A stretch of 64,000 bases of DNA from Macrotrachela quadricornifera (Eukaryota; Rotifera; Eurotatoria; Philodinida; Philodinidae): contig JAJEKB010020696.1 in assembly GCA_022393335.1 (NCBI GenBank), positions 331,384 through 395,383 on the forward strand, written 5' to 3'. Numbering within the stretch: position 1 is the stretch's first letter; each line of letters begins with the position of its first letter. A model generated the notes under the pieces. The model ran no database searches. It was not told the DNA's origin and saw only the letters and a program-made list of their open reading frames with translations. The translations under genes were made by a program, and so were the position numbers. Positions 1 through 11,682 of the stretch are shown piece after piece.

Positions 1-602
1 TCTGCCCATTAAGTTAAAACCACAAGCATTACAAGTTATCGTAAAAAATTGTAACATTTGACTTTTTATCATTTAATGAAATTAAACATAGAGATATGAT
101 TTATGTAGTTTTGTAGAAGGACTGTTGCTCTCTAATATGATGCATAAAAAAATATCAATTGGCTAAGCAGAGATGTCCATCGCGGCTGAAAGTCTACCCT
201 CATTTATTTTTTCATTTGCGACAAGAGTGACCGGAAATGTAACGCCTATAATTTCTGATGAATTAAAGTTTAAATTATAAAGTTTTGATCCGGGGTCTAA
301 TTTTTGAGGTGATCGAGTGATTCAATCTATTTGATAAATACTCATTTAAATAATTTTGCTGATTCAAAAATTTTAAATCGGATATAAACAATAAATTATT
401 TGAAAACTAACTAAAATAAATGTTACAAATCCTGTTTTGTTTCTTTTTTTTCATTTTTATATCAAAACATATTCTACAATCCTTAACTGATACTAAGTAA
501 ACACAGAAAACAACTAGATACAACATTCTTCTTCTCTTTCTATCAATGCAATCGCTTCTGTATTTGAAAAAAAGAAATCTATGTGATGTTTATTATGTTT
601 AG
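1..602. other. Non-coding, AT-rich sequence upstream of the SGPP-like exon
   Basis: No coding exon is recognisable. At 168 a CAGAGATGTCCATC motif matches the terminal motif of the hAT-like MITE at 31956-32243, so a truncated relative may lie here. No matching opposite end was found nearby. The stretch just before 603 ends in TTTAG and reads as the 3' end of an intron of the next gene. Confidence 0.5.
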
Positions 603-1314
603 TTTAACATATGGATTGGATTTAGTTGTGCATCGATCATATGCATGTGGGTATGTCTCAGTCGAATCTATCTTGGCATGCACTCATTTCTTGTAAGTTC
701 ATTTATTATTATCATTATCATCCATTAAAATGTGTATATTTCACTCTTTCTGTTTCAAGGACATAACTGCCGGTTCTATCTATGCATTGTTACTTATGTG
801 TATCATGTTTCCATATGTTGATAAAATTCATAATTTTCAACTTAATTTCTCCTATTCACCTCTTCTTAATTTTCTTATTGGAATTATTTTAGTCAAATGT
901 TATCCAAGTTTAAAACAATGGTCAACAGCTCGTTCTGATACAACAATTATCGTGGGAAGTGCTTTTGGTCTTTGTTCGTCTACGAAAGCCATGAATCAAA
1001 TTAGTCTTTTACAAAAACCACTTATACAACCATTTTATTCAATTATTACACATAATTTGTCTATCTTTTTTCTACGTACTATTTTAGGTATGATTATCCT
1101 TTATGCTACTCGACAAATTGTTCGAAATATTGTCTTACGAATTACAAGCGCTTTCTATGGACTCAATTGGCGAAATCGAGAAATGAAACGTTTAGCTAAA
1201 GTTGAAATGCCTTATTATTATTTGACTTATTTTGTCATTGGTTTCAATATCACATTTACATGTCCTTCGATATTTCGTCTAATCGGTATTAATCATGAAT
1301 ATAGCTATATTTAA
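603..1314 (+). CDS. Sphingosine-1-phosphate phosphatase-like protein, C-terminal part (two exons)
   Basis: Two exons are visible: 603-692 and 760-1314, joined across a 67-bp GT-AG intron (693-759), giving 214 residues. The first exon ends with the PAP2 C3 motif SRIYLGMHSFL. The second opens with D, which completes S-R-x5-H-x3-D. The rest matches the C-terminal half of SGPP1/2: several hydrophobic membrane segments, WSTARSDTT, and the late VEMPYYYLTY followed by a final membrane helix. Known family role: dephosphorylation of sphingosine-1-phosphate or dihydrosphingosine-1-phosphate in the ER membrane. The exons carrying the earlier motifs (K-x6-RP and PSxH) are not found in bases 1-602. They are either beyond the window or lost. 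An apparent ATG at 730 lies in the intron and is not the start. AATAAA-like signals follow near 1350. Family assignment is firm; whether the whole gene works is unknown. Confidence 0.8.
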
Positions 1315-1673
1315 CTATAAACATATGTGTGTGTGAACAATGAAAAAATAATAAATTGTCGATGTACAATCGACCACTTGAAAAAAATGATTTTGTATAG
1401 GGTTGCCAGATCAAAAATTTATAAATCAGAAAGGCTAATTTGTTGAAATGGGCACTCATTATTTTATTAAACTATTACAAAATACTTTAGTTGTAATTTG
1501 TTCATTTATTTTCGAAGATATTTAACATTAAAAAGTAATAATATTAAGAATATGAAGTTCATCGAATATCACATAAAATGAATAAAAACAACAAATCGAA
1601 AAATACACTATATACATCAAGAGATATTTTTAAAAAATCTTATTCAATATGAGTAGCATACTATTAATATTTT

Positions 1674-3904
1674 TCATTTTTTCGAACCGGCTGCAATAAA
1701 TGTTTTATCAGTTAAAATATGTTTATAGAACTGTTCACAAGAATAATTAGCATTCATTCTTATCTTAAGTTCAACACTAATTAGTTTTATGTCCATACGA
1801 TTACAATAATCAGACCATACATGTTTCATGTGATTAATGATCAATTCAACGTACGAATTTGAACATGGTATAGAGAATATATATATAACAAATTATTTTG
1901 TATAAATTTGGTGCTGAATTTGGATCGTAATTTAAGAGAAATGACCATAATTGATCGGATCGAATAGAATTGTCATTATTGTGGTCTTCTGGAACTTGAG
2001 CAATGTTTTCATCATCAGCATCATCAAATGCAACACATGTCGAACTGATTTTTTGTTGATGAGCTAAAAGAATTTGTTTTATTCGAAATGTATGAATTAA
2101 TTTGATCATTCAATTTGATACTTTTCTTGTTTAAATTGTCGTATAAATATTTAATACCACCAAATTCATTATGTAATTTATCAATGTCTAAATCATCGAT
2201 ATGCAGTATATTAACAACATCCAAATATCTCTCTCAAGTAAGATATTCAAATGATTTAGCATTAAAAAAGAAAAGTTTTTCATAAAACTTACTATCGCTG
2301 TCAAAATAAGATTTGATAGAAACAATGAGCGTATCGATAAATGTTTCAAATACTTTTGTTAATTCTTCATGTTTAGCTTCATCAATTCGTTTTAATTGAT
2401 TCAGGATTATACATGTTTTATTACCATAAAATTTATCGACCAATTTTTGACGTAATTTATTGATTATATTAGTTATTATGAAATGAAGATCAACTACTGT
2501 TGTATTTGAATGTTGTAATTGTAATTCAGCCTTTTGGATTTTAGTAAGTACATTTTGTAAAAAATTCAGGATACAAAGACCTTCATCATTTTGAAAGAAA
2601 GCATTTAAAACTTGTTGAGCTTTTGTTGATGTTGATTGATTTAAAAAGAAGAGCTTCACCGGTTCGCATTTTTCAAGTAAATGTTCAATTGAGAGCAGCA
2701 AGCTCAACCACCTCGTGTTAATGTGTTTCCACAAGACCTTAAGAGAAGAAATGTAAAGTTTTGTAGATTGTTTGTCTGATTTTCAACTGTATAAGAATGA
2801 GTAACTCACGTCAAAATCAACTTGAACAAACTCAAAATATTCTTTCAAACTTTCAACTCGTTTTGCAGATCTCGAGAAGTACGAGTAAGCTTTACATAAA
2901 ATCGTTTCAATATCAATAGGTAGATCATCATGGGCAGTTTTTACTGAATTATGAAGGACATGACCATAGCAATTTTATAAAGTAAAATAGTACCAATATA
3001 TAGTTTAAATTGAGATGTATGAAAACAAACTCGGAAAATACATGTTTATATTCACCTTTTCGTAGACGAGATTGTAAATCTTTTAATAGTTTAAACACTG
3101 AATGGTATTCCCCAAAATTCACATGGACATTATCAGCACTTAAACTAGTTAGATTTTCAAATTATGATCATTGATAATTTTACATATACTTTTGACGATG
3201 TCATTGGCAGATTCATGTGGATCTTCAATAAATTTCACCAGTTCTGGGTATACAAAGGAAACTCATAGGCGTATAGAAAAAATATACAATTTCAAATGAA
3301 AAAAATATAATTACCTCGAGCAACCCTTGTTTCGGCAAAATATTGAACAGCAAATGGGAACATTTTACGATTTCCTTTATTTTATGCATCGACAGATATG
3401 GAATAAAATTGTGCTTTTTAATAAATCCTCAATAAGTTTTCTTGTGAAATAAGGACCAAACACATTACATATAATAGATCTTGCTTTAGTCTTACCACAA
3501 GACATTAATTTTGCCACAGACGACGAAGATTGAAACAGATTCCGAACTAAATTAATGGTGCATTTCTGAGAATTGTAACTATGATTATATTTGACTGTAT
3601 GATAGATAAGAACGCTTTCAGCAGCTGAAACTGTATCTGATTCATATTGCGGAGCCAAGAATACAGTTAATAAAGAATTTGCGTGAGATGCTTTCATAGA
3701 TGTTTTATGGCTATTGTCATTCATATGTTTGTCGACTACTGATTTTCCATCACTGTATACGGAAAACGTTTTAGAACAAGCTCGACATCGACCTTTCGTT
3801 GCATCATACTTTACTTTCTGCAACCAAGATGAGTATTGTTTTATCGACAACCACTCACTACGAAAAATACCTTTTCTTTCGGCATGATGTCGATATTGAG
3901 GCAC
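1674..3904 (-). pseudogene. hAT-family transposase, broken
   Basis: Reading the minus strand, fragments appear in the expected order. A BED-like zinc finger (CRACSKTF...H...SHK) lies at 3904-3377. Next comes a DASNKGN-type block near 3390, which carries a stop in place of Ser and is out of frame with the preceding ORF. SADNVHVNFG follows near 3130 and GHVLHNSVK near 2950. A TRWLSLLLSIEHLLE block opens 2734-2234, after a plausible small intron. The C-terminal dimerisation segment SNSYVELIINHMK lies near 1830-1770 and the reading ends at a stop at 1674. A frame change of about 2 bases near 1865 separates the last block from the preceding acidic segment. Family knowledge: hAT transposases cut and paste elements with 8-bp duplications. 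The stops and frameshifts make this copy inactive. The exact 5' start is unclear; the ORF opens at a GTG, which is not a credible start here. Confidence 0.75.
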
Positions 3905-3986
3905 TTGATGGTTTTACAATCTGAACTTCTTGTTCACCGTTAGTATCCCTACACATATTTACATCATACATCAGATTTTCCATTAA

Positions 3987-4891
3987 GGGGGCCCCCCCTC
4001 AGAAAAATGTTTTTTTCGAAAATAACTCAATATTGAATTTTTAGTTTAGGAAGATGCGCCGAGATTTCCTCTTTCAGAATATGTATGGTTTTTCGAAAAA
4101 TGGCTAGGTTTCAAAAGACTTATCAAAAAAAATTTCTACCCTACTACTCTGTTTTCCTAGAAATTTTTATGGTTCTCACGTTTTGAAAAACTGCCTGTTG
4201 TTCCACATAACCGCATTGCATATAACATTTTTTTATATCAAGTATGATAGATGGCGTTAGCTTATTCGCTTGTTACGCGCTTTCAAAAAGTCCATTGACA
4301 TATATTGAAAATATACCATGTAAACATGCTTTTTGGGATTTGGCTGTAAAAATCCATTTCTAAAACTTCTTTTGCGTTTTTCTCAAAATCAATTTTTTCG
4401 ACCATATCGTTTACGCGGGCAAGGATTTCTCAATAACGACTCAATAAAGAAGGGATTATTTTTTTTTGTTGAATAGAGGAGAGTTAGGGCTAGGTCCTCC
4501 AAGGCTCCGATTTTTGAATTTCTCTTTTGCTAAAATAAAATACTGAGGCATTTCATTTTTATTAGTGCCCTGAATTTGAACATTTTTCGAAAAAGTATTT
4601 TTCAAAATCAAATAAAGGGAAATTCAAAAATCGGAGCCTGGGAGGATCTAGTCCTGAGGTCACTCTACAATCTAAAACGAGCCCGACATGATTAGCTAAT
4701 ACCCTTATATCGAAATCCTTGCCCGCGTAAAGGGTACTTTTGACCAATAATTTGACTGTAACTCATTCGTTTCTCAGAGATTTGGGGAGATATTTTAATC
4801 ACAGTCTCCCCTGGCCAAGACTAACATTCTCTGAAATTTTCGTTGAAATCGGATGAGAAATGACAAAGTTCGTTTCTGAGGGGGGGCCCCC
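3987..4891. mobile_element. piggyBac-type MITE (TTAA target site), foldback interior
   Basis: The termini are perfect 19-bp inverted repeats (G5-C7-TCAGAAA), flanked on both sides by TTAA (3983-3986 and 4892-4895), the target duplication typical of piggyBac elements. The interior also folds. The segment around 4408-4540 is mirrored at about 4600-4735, for example GCGGGCAAGGATTTC against GAAATCCTTGCCCGC. No transposase is encoded; a 61-codon ORF inside is a by-product of the inverted repeats. It lies inside the hAT element 1398-5293 and is therefore younger. Confidence 0.8.
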
Positions 4892-5295
4892 TTAAATAAT
4901 AATTTATTTATTCAATCTAAAATGAGATCATAAAAATAAACGTAAATAGAATATCTATCGAATATTTGTCACACGAACAAGTTTGAATAAATTTAAAACA
5001 TGTGTTTTCTGTCAAAGAAATACTCTTGGATATATAAAGATATAAGAACTAACCTATGAATAAAAGAGAGAAAAGATGGCACAGTATTAAGCTACTCTGT
5101 TAATGAATTATGATCGTAAGGACTTTGAAAAAAATCTTCATTCAGAAATAAAATTTAAACAAATATCGAAGCGAAACAGTAAAACTAGAAAAATTGAAAA
5201 AAAACTAAACAAAATCAGAAGGTCAAAATAAAATCAGAAAAGGTTTTGAAATTCAGAAACTTTTCTGCCATTTCAGAAGATCTGGCAACCCTGAT

Positions 5296-5820
5296 AATCA
5301 TATGCCTTAATAATTGTAAGCATGGGTACTATGTAGATTTCCCAAGAATAGAATATCATGATCGGTAAATAGTTTTCGCCATTTGATAGAGCTCGTTGAT
5401 TTTCACTTGGAAAATATAGCATCAGTATTGGAGCATCTCTCTGAGTAAATTCAATAAAAGAACTCAAAAAATCTTATATGCGTGCATCCCGGAATAATTA
5501 TGGTTTTGGATATTATGTAGATTTCTTGACAATGGAACATCCTATCAAAGAACAGCTCTCGCCCTATGATAGAGCTCATTCACATCTACTTGGAAAAAAT
5601 AGAATCAGTATTGAAGCATCTTTCTAAACAAGTTCGCTCACAGAATTTAAAAAAGCTAATGGAAACCAAGACCCTAATAATTCTAGGTGTGGATATTATG
5701 TAGCTTTCTCGAGGATCGAACATTCTATACACAAATGGCTTTCGCCATTTGATGCAGCTTGTTGAATTCTTTTGGAAAATATTGAATCAATATTAGAATA
5801 TCTTTATGAACAGTTTCGAT
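5296..5820. repeat. Three diverged tandem units of about 183 bp
   Basis: The phrase ATAATT...GGATATTATGTAGATTTC recurs near 5310, 5492 and 5677, followed each time by a GATAGAGCTC-like block and a TTGGAAAATAT...CAGTATTG block. The units are diverged by eye and carry no coding potential. Confidence 0.65.
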
Positions 5821-5830
5821 CAAAAAATAC

Positions 5831-6302
5831 AAAGAACTGTAAGGTCGTATTTGATATAACAGAGATCCAAGGTGATTTGTCGGAACGCCTATAGGCAGAT
5901 TCGATTACTATGGTCGTTCTAATGTTTCGAGCTGATGTTTTAGGTATAGATAGGCAGCTACTAGACAAGCAAAACCTCCAAAGGATTTCTATTTTGGATG
6001 AGTTCTCACTGAAATAGCATATTTTTATGAAAAACAATTTTTACACAATCAGCAAGAAACTATATTTTTCATATAAAATCTAAATCTATACACATCACTT
6101 TACTTAAAAACGGGCTATTTCAGTAAAAATTCATCCAAAATAGAAATCCTTTGGAGGTTTTGCTTGTCTAGTAGCTGCCTATCTATACCTAAAACATCAG
6201 CTCGAAACATTGGAATAATCATAGTAATCGAGTCTGCCTATAGGCGTTCTGACAAATCACCTTGGATCTCTATTATATCAAATAAGACCTTAGAGTTCTT
6301 TT
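5831..6302. repeat. Foldback element with ~188-bp inverted arms
   Basis: Arm 5831-6018 is mirrored by 6114-6302 with few differences; for example CCAAAGGATTTCTATTTTGG in one arm is matched by its complement in the other. The spacer is about 95 bp. No protein is encoded, and the minus ORF at 5804-6037 is a shadow of the left arm. Confidence 0.8.
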
Positions 6303-6780
6303 CGGCCAAACTTATTTTCTACTGCATACCGGTCTAACCAGCAGAAAAAAGTTGATAAAATAAATTTTCAAACTTTGTTCAATCATCAAATACATTTGAA
6401 CTGATTGCGAAACTCTTATCACGAAAAACAAATTCTAAGTTTAATGAAACAAGAAAATGATTCTATTACTCAAGACCTTCAATTCGACCTGTAGATCCAA
6501 TTGTTTTCGATCGGATCCACGTCGGATTTCATCCTGTTTCCGACCATCCCGACGAAATCCGGCTGATAGGAATCCGACAAAAACCATGTCGGTCCCGACA
6601 GAAATTATATAGATCCGACCGCCTATGGATCTCCTGGGTAAATTAGTATCTAAGAAAAAAATCAAATGCAATTTAAGTTTTGGATCAGTTTCACCAAGTT
6701 TTTGTCAACAATCAACAACAACAACAATTAGTTTCGTGTAATTAGTGCGAAGTCTTACTTTTGTCTACATATGCAAAGGG
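6303..6780. other. Non-coding interval, nothing recognised
   Basis: A locally GC-richer patch at 6480-6640 has repeated GGATC and CCGAC words and may be an old small element. No matching ends could be defined and no gene is visible. Confidence 0.4.
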
Positions 6781-6786
6781 CATAAA

Positions 6787-7210
6787 TAATATGAAAACAC
6801 ATTTAAAATCATGTCGTAAACCAAATGAAACAATGACTAACTTCCAAAGAAATATTAGAAAATTTTATCCGGCAATACAAGGGCAGGGAGCTTCAAAATT
6901 CTATGACAAGAAATATTTTATGCCGGTCATGTAGTCAACACATCTTCGATAAATGTTGACGCACTTATTGCACAACCTACTACGGTAAAAATTCCGAAAG
7001 CCCGTATACTATATTTCGTAATTTTTCATTGCTGTTTTCTGTATTTTGTAGATAAGTAGAGGGTTAACTCGAATTTATAAAGAAGCAAAACAACAAGTAG
7101 TGAGAATTTGTGGAAAAATGAATAGCTTTTGTATTGTTGTTGACCAGTGGACTGAGCAATAAGAATTGAGTTATTTGTATTTATGTGTGATGACGATAAT
7201 TATCCACAGA
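6787..7210 (+). pseudogene. hAT transposase N-terminal fragment
   Basis: Translation near 6787 gives NNMKTHLKSC, a BED zinc-finger-like H...C segment. Near 7080-7180 the reading YKEAKQQVV...FCIVVDQWTEQ resembles the start of the hAT catalytic region (D-x-WT). Stops separate the pieces. The fragment ends where the retroelement open reading begins (7259), so the LINE probably inserted into or next to it. Confidence 0.45.
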
Positions 7211-7258
7211 AAAATTTGATGCATAAATTTAGAATGCATTTGATTTCCTTCAAAACAT

Positions 7259-7776
7259 ATGTCGTCACAGTCATCTTTTGTACTTAAATTTGTCTTAAAT
7301 GATATTTCGGATAACGAAGTAGAAGAAAAGATTAAGAATCAATGTAAATCTCTTTTTAAAATGGAAAATGTAATTGGTTTGAATTGTGAGAATATGAGAC
7401 ATGTACATATTGATTTACTTGATCTAAATGAGCATATGACTTTACTACAACAAGGTATTGTTTTTCAAGGTCAGGTGATGGAAATTAGTGAGTTTTATCC
7501 TGCATCTCATTTACTCATATGTTCTAAACTTTAAGATTCTGGCCACATCTGGAAGAATTATACTCTTTTATTTGATAGATGTCCAAAATGTGGGGATAAT
7601 AAAAACAATGGCGACCATTCTCAATGTGAAAAAAGATGTTTAGGATCTAATCAGAGTGAGCATTGTGCATCAGGTTTTTCTTGCTTCTCTATTGACGAAT
7701 ATTGGAAGAAGCTGGTGGAAAAATTAAAAACACATCCTGAAAAATTTACCGAAGAATGTGCGAATGTTTATTCTTA
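7259..7776 (+). pseudogene. LINE ORF1-like protein with cysteine-rich motif
   Basis: A 91-codon reading starts at ATG 7259. After the stop at 7532 the same frame continues with a cysteine/histidine-rich motif (CPKCG...HSQC...C) and a helical tail (EYWKKLVEKL). This layout resembles nucleic-acid-binding ORF1 proteins of non-LTR elements. The in-frame stop and the short length indicate a broken gene. The assignment rests on position before the endonuclease and on the zinc-knuckle pattern. Confidence 0.45.
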
Positions 7777-8559
7777 GTATTTGTAGGATTGATAGAGTAT
7801 GAAAGAGTAAATTATCAGACAATCAAAATACACATTTTCAATGTTCTCAACTGCTTTCTTCTACTTCTTTCAATTATCATACGAATCCATGGGATCCTGT
7901 TTTACCTCCTTCGATACGCTCTATGCCTTGAAGATCTTCTTCTACTACAAATACTTAGTCTCTTCTACTTCAATCTGCTATTCTCTACAATGAATACATG
8001 GAAACAAAAGTAGCAATGGCAAAATCAAAAGAAGACTATATGCGGTTTATAGAAGAAATAGAAAAGAAAGTAAATGACATTACACGAAAGTATGAGTAAC
8101 AGACAATCTATTTTCAGTCGTTTCTTAAAGCAGCAGAAAAGACGAAACAAGTTGCATATATGGCATCAATCTCAGTTCAAGATGTTGAAAAAACTGTTCA
8201 AACACGAATTGAAATTGAATGAAAGAACAGTACTGAACCATCTCTTTGGACTATCATTGTGAGCATTATACAACCTCTCATTCAATCATTTGCACAAATA
8301 TTCAACAGACTCAAATACTCATTCCAGAACTGTAGAGTCATTTTATCGAAATAACACAAGCAGTAAGAACGTAAATATGAGAAAATGGTTAGTGACAAAC
8401 CACCGTCCTCGTTCTCATTCTTTTGTTTGAAAATATTGTAAAAATTTTTGTTACTTCCCGTTCTGGAAACTTCTTTTTTGTGAAATCTTAATTGAGTGAA
8501 ATTCTTTGTTGAACATTTCGTTTTCTTCCTCTTCGTGGACAAAAGAGACACTTGTTGAT

Positions 8560-9180
8560 ATAAGTGAAAACCTTCGATTTGTGTTTCACAACATGCAGAG
8601 ATTAATTGCGCATACTTGTGACCTAGATGTTCTGATTACAAGGTGCTCTCCATATTTTTTCTTGCTCACTGGGATGGAGTCTGTACTAAGAAGGAAATTT
8701 CTCACTTTTCCTAATCTTTCTTGGATGACTCAAGAATATCCCAACTCGTTCGGAGGTGTTGCAATCTTGTGTCGTCAGTCGTTAGAGCGTACTGTAATTG
8801 ATAAGGATCTGAATTTTCTTCTTGTTGATCTTCTATTATCTTCTTTACCCATGTTGATTGGAGTTGTTTATGTTTCACCAAATTCACTTTCATCACTTCA
8901 TGTATTCCATAAATGCCCGAATAAATCATTCTTTATCTTTGGTGATTTCAATGCCAAACATTCTGCATAGAGATGTACAAAAAATAACAAGGGTCATATT
9001 CAGCTTCTTTCTTGGCTCGAACAGAAAGGAAGGAACATTATTTCACCATCGAAACCAACTTCTAGACGTTCAGATTCTATTATTGATTTTGGAATTATCC
9101 ATAACTCTATCGATTGGATGAGTGAAGTGTTAAATGAGGGAACGTTTGATCATTCTCTAATTCTTTTATATTCTCCGCTA
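8560..9180 (+). pseudogene. LINE AP-endonuclease domain
   Basis: The translation includes a GGVAIL block, LIGVVYVSPNSLSS, the characteristic FIFGDFNAKHSA, then (after a stop at 8968) SDSIIDFGI and an EGTFDHSLI block. These correspond in order to conserved segments of the exonuclease-endonuclease-phosphatase domain of non-LTR retrotransposon ORF2, which nicks target DNA for reverse transcription. Stops and frame changes inactivate it. Confidence 0.65.
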
Positions 9181-9779
9181 TCTTCTTCTGTTAATCCTAT
9201 TTTTTTGAAAAACGAACTGAAATATTTTTATCTTTCTTCTCTTGTATTTTTGTGATTAATGGTTGTCTCTCGTTTATAATAAAGTTGAGAAAGATTTTTT
9301 GTTCATTAGTCTCTTCCTTTCTTGCTTTATTATGGGATAGATGCAGTAACTATGAGAGCGATAAATTCTATCAGCTTCCATGACTGCTCCATCTCTTATA
9401 TTGCGAGAGAGATCTATTTCGCTGAAAGGGCTACTATTCTGCAAAGTAGAAGAGAGAAGAAGTTGGAATGATTGAGAGACGGCCACAATATTCGGAAATT
9501 GACGTGTTCCAACTATCATTCTTTCTCATCTCCTTTCCGCAGTCTTTCTTTATTCAGTGGGAAAGAAAAAGATGCACAAACTACTGTTGATTTGTTGGCG
9601 TTTTTTTATGAGATGCACTTTGTTGAACCTAAAGTGGGCAGATCAAATCTTGCATATAGATGATACTTGGAAATGTACGCTAAAATGGTATATATTCCGA
9701 ATATTTTACTTAGTTCTAATACTTTTAATGAAGTAATGCAGTTTCTTCCGAAAAAGCTACAAACAGTACAAGAACATTA

Positions 9780-11174
9780 GCATTTCCATTCCAGAAACTT
9801 CCCCCTGAGTATATTGTGATTATTACAATTCTATTTGATAAATGTGCACAAAAAGGATTATATTTTTAGGTAAGTAAATATGCTTAAGTTATTCGTTTGT
9901 ATAAAGATTGCCTTTATCCTGCTCTTGGAAAGCTTCGTTCTATATCCCTTCTTTCAAATTTGGAGAAATGATTTGAACATAATATTGATAGAAGAGTTCT
10001 GGCGTGGTGTATATGCAAGAATATCTGTGTGGATGAGCAATCTAAATTTATTTCTGGTCATTGTCTTCAAACAAGACTTGCGACTCACTGTTGCAGCATG
10101 TAATCGTCCGACTTTATTTATTTTCGTTGGCTTTCTTTCAGCATTTGACTGTATATGATTTGTTGCACTTATCACACATCCTTACGATCTGGAAATGCCA
10201 CTTCCTTTTATCTGATGGTTTTATGATTGGTTGTAAAATCGAACTTTTTGTATTCTTTTGGCAATTCGATTTCTCTGGTTATTAAAATATTGATCGGTGC
10301 ACCTCAAAGTTCCGTTCTTGTGGCCGCACTTTCATCCGCATGTTCGCTTTCTTCCTTCGAATTTCTTCCAAACAGTTGCTCATCATTTTGTAAATGATCT
10401 TGTACTTATCAGTATGAATTCTCTCAAGAGGAGATTCTCATTGAATATTGTTGAATTTGAGTAACGTGGACGAGCTATTCTACAGCAACTTGAAAAAGTT
10501 GTCTGATAACGTATTATTGGCAGTGAATGTATCAAAAACAAAGGCAATTTTGGTAGCAGCATTGTTTCCTCCATTTATCCAAAACTGATATATAGAAATG
10601 AAACACTTAATTATGTCAAATTCTTCAAATACCTAGGAGTTGTTGTTATTACCAAATTAGATTGGGAAGTATATATCCATGGGAGGTAAACAATCCGAAA
10701 GATCTTATAACGCGATGAGAGAGATGTTTTATACTATTTCGAAAGACGATATGAAGTTACATAAAAGAATTTTTCTTGTCTATGCTCTTTCTCATTTTAT
10801 TTGGCTTTTATGCACATAATTCTTCTATACTGAGAAATAAAAAGAACAGATAGAACATACGTCTTGTTCTGAATTGTGCACGTTATGTTTATTCTCTTTA
10901 AACGTGGGATGCTAATACCACAATGGTACTCAATCAAGAGAAGTCTCTGCGAGATTATATCTGTGATTATCGTAGAAATTTCTCAAAACATCTAGAAAGT
11001 GTGCAAGAGACTATTAGTTATCAGAATACTTGGACGGCATATTTAATTACAACATCTTCAAACAAGAATTCGTATCGTTCTATTGGTTTTCGAAAGAATA
11101 ATATGTTTCCAAGCAAACTTGCAGTTTCAGCACAATATAGTTCGGTTGACCAGTTCAGTTTCTGGGACGTTTAG
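9780..11174 (+). pseudogene. LINE reverse transcriptase, degenerate
   Basis: Recognisable pieces in order: a start resembling LPPEYIV...FDKCAQKG, then LGKLRSISLLSNLEKWFEH (the 'P-ISLLS-l-K-fE' block), a QSKFISGH block, a region equivalent to the KAFD segment near 10140, IGAPQSSVL near 10290 (usually G-PQGS-L), and downstream thumb-like sequence. The final piece at 10923-11174 fits the C-terminal tail. Multiple stops prevent expression. I cannot assign the clade without a phylogeny. Confidence 0.55.
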
Positions 11175-11682
11175 AGTAGCCAGTATGGGGTATTTTAAAA
11201 CTTCCTCTGAACTCATGAGCATTTTTATGTGCAAATATTTCCTTTTTTCACGTTAACTTTATACGTTTGCCTGTATATATAGGAAAAGTGAGTTAGTGTG
11301 CACTAGTGTTTGTATCATAAATAAAATGTCCTCAAATACTGTCTACTTTTTTTCCTCTTCTTTTCTTGGTATCATATTTTATTTTCTACATTTCTTCCTA
11401 TTTTGACTTTTTTTGCCCATATCTTTTTTCTTAATGGATGCTAATAGGAGGTTTGTGATGTCAATGCCTGTTATCGCAGTCTTTTATTGAAATTTTCTTT
11501 TTTATTCTGCTGCTCCTATGAACCTACATATAGTACAATAAATTACAATGTTAAAAAAAAGAATGTTACACACTGATTTAACTATATATTTCCATTGACA
11601 CACACACACACTCATGGGTAATAGATTGAATTAATGTTTAAAAAATAAATTAGTCTGATTGCGATTAATTTGTAATAGTTTA

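Larger units (their letters stand above)
1398..5293 (-). mobile_element. Decayed hAT transposon with (T/C)AGGGTTGCCAGATC ends
   Basis: The left end TAGGGTTGCCAGATC (1398) and the inverted right end GATCTGGCAACCCTG (to 5293) form hAT-style terminal inverted repeats. They enclose a minus-strand transposase pseudogene. The flanking 8-bp sequences (ATTTTGTA and ATAATCAT) do not match, so the target duplication has decayed or one end was rearranged. A 905-bp piggyBac-type MITE lies inside, between the transposase start and the right end. Confidence 0.7.
7259..11340 (+). mobile_element. Degenerate non-LTR (LINE-type) retrotransposon
   Basis: On the plus strand three blocks occur in LINE order: an ORF1-like zinc-knuckle protein (7259-7776), an AP-endonuclease domain (about 8560-9180) and a reverse transcriptase (about 9780-10900, with tail to 11174). 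Many stops and frameshifts break it. The 5' boundary follows the hAT fragment directly. The 3' end is placed near the AATAAA-containing stretch at 11310-11340. No target duplication could be defined. Confidence 0.65.
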
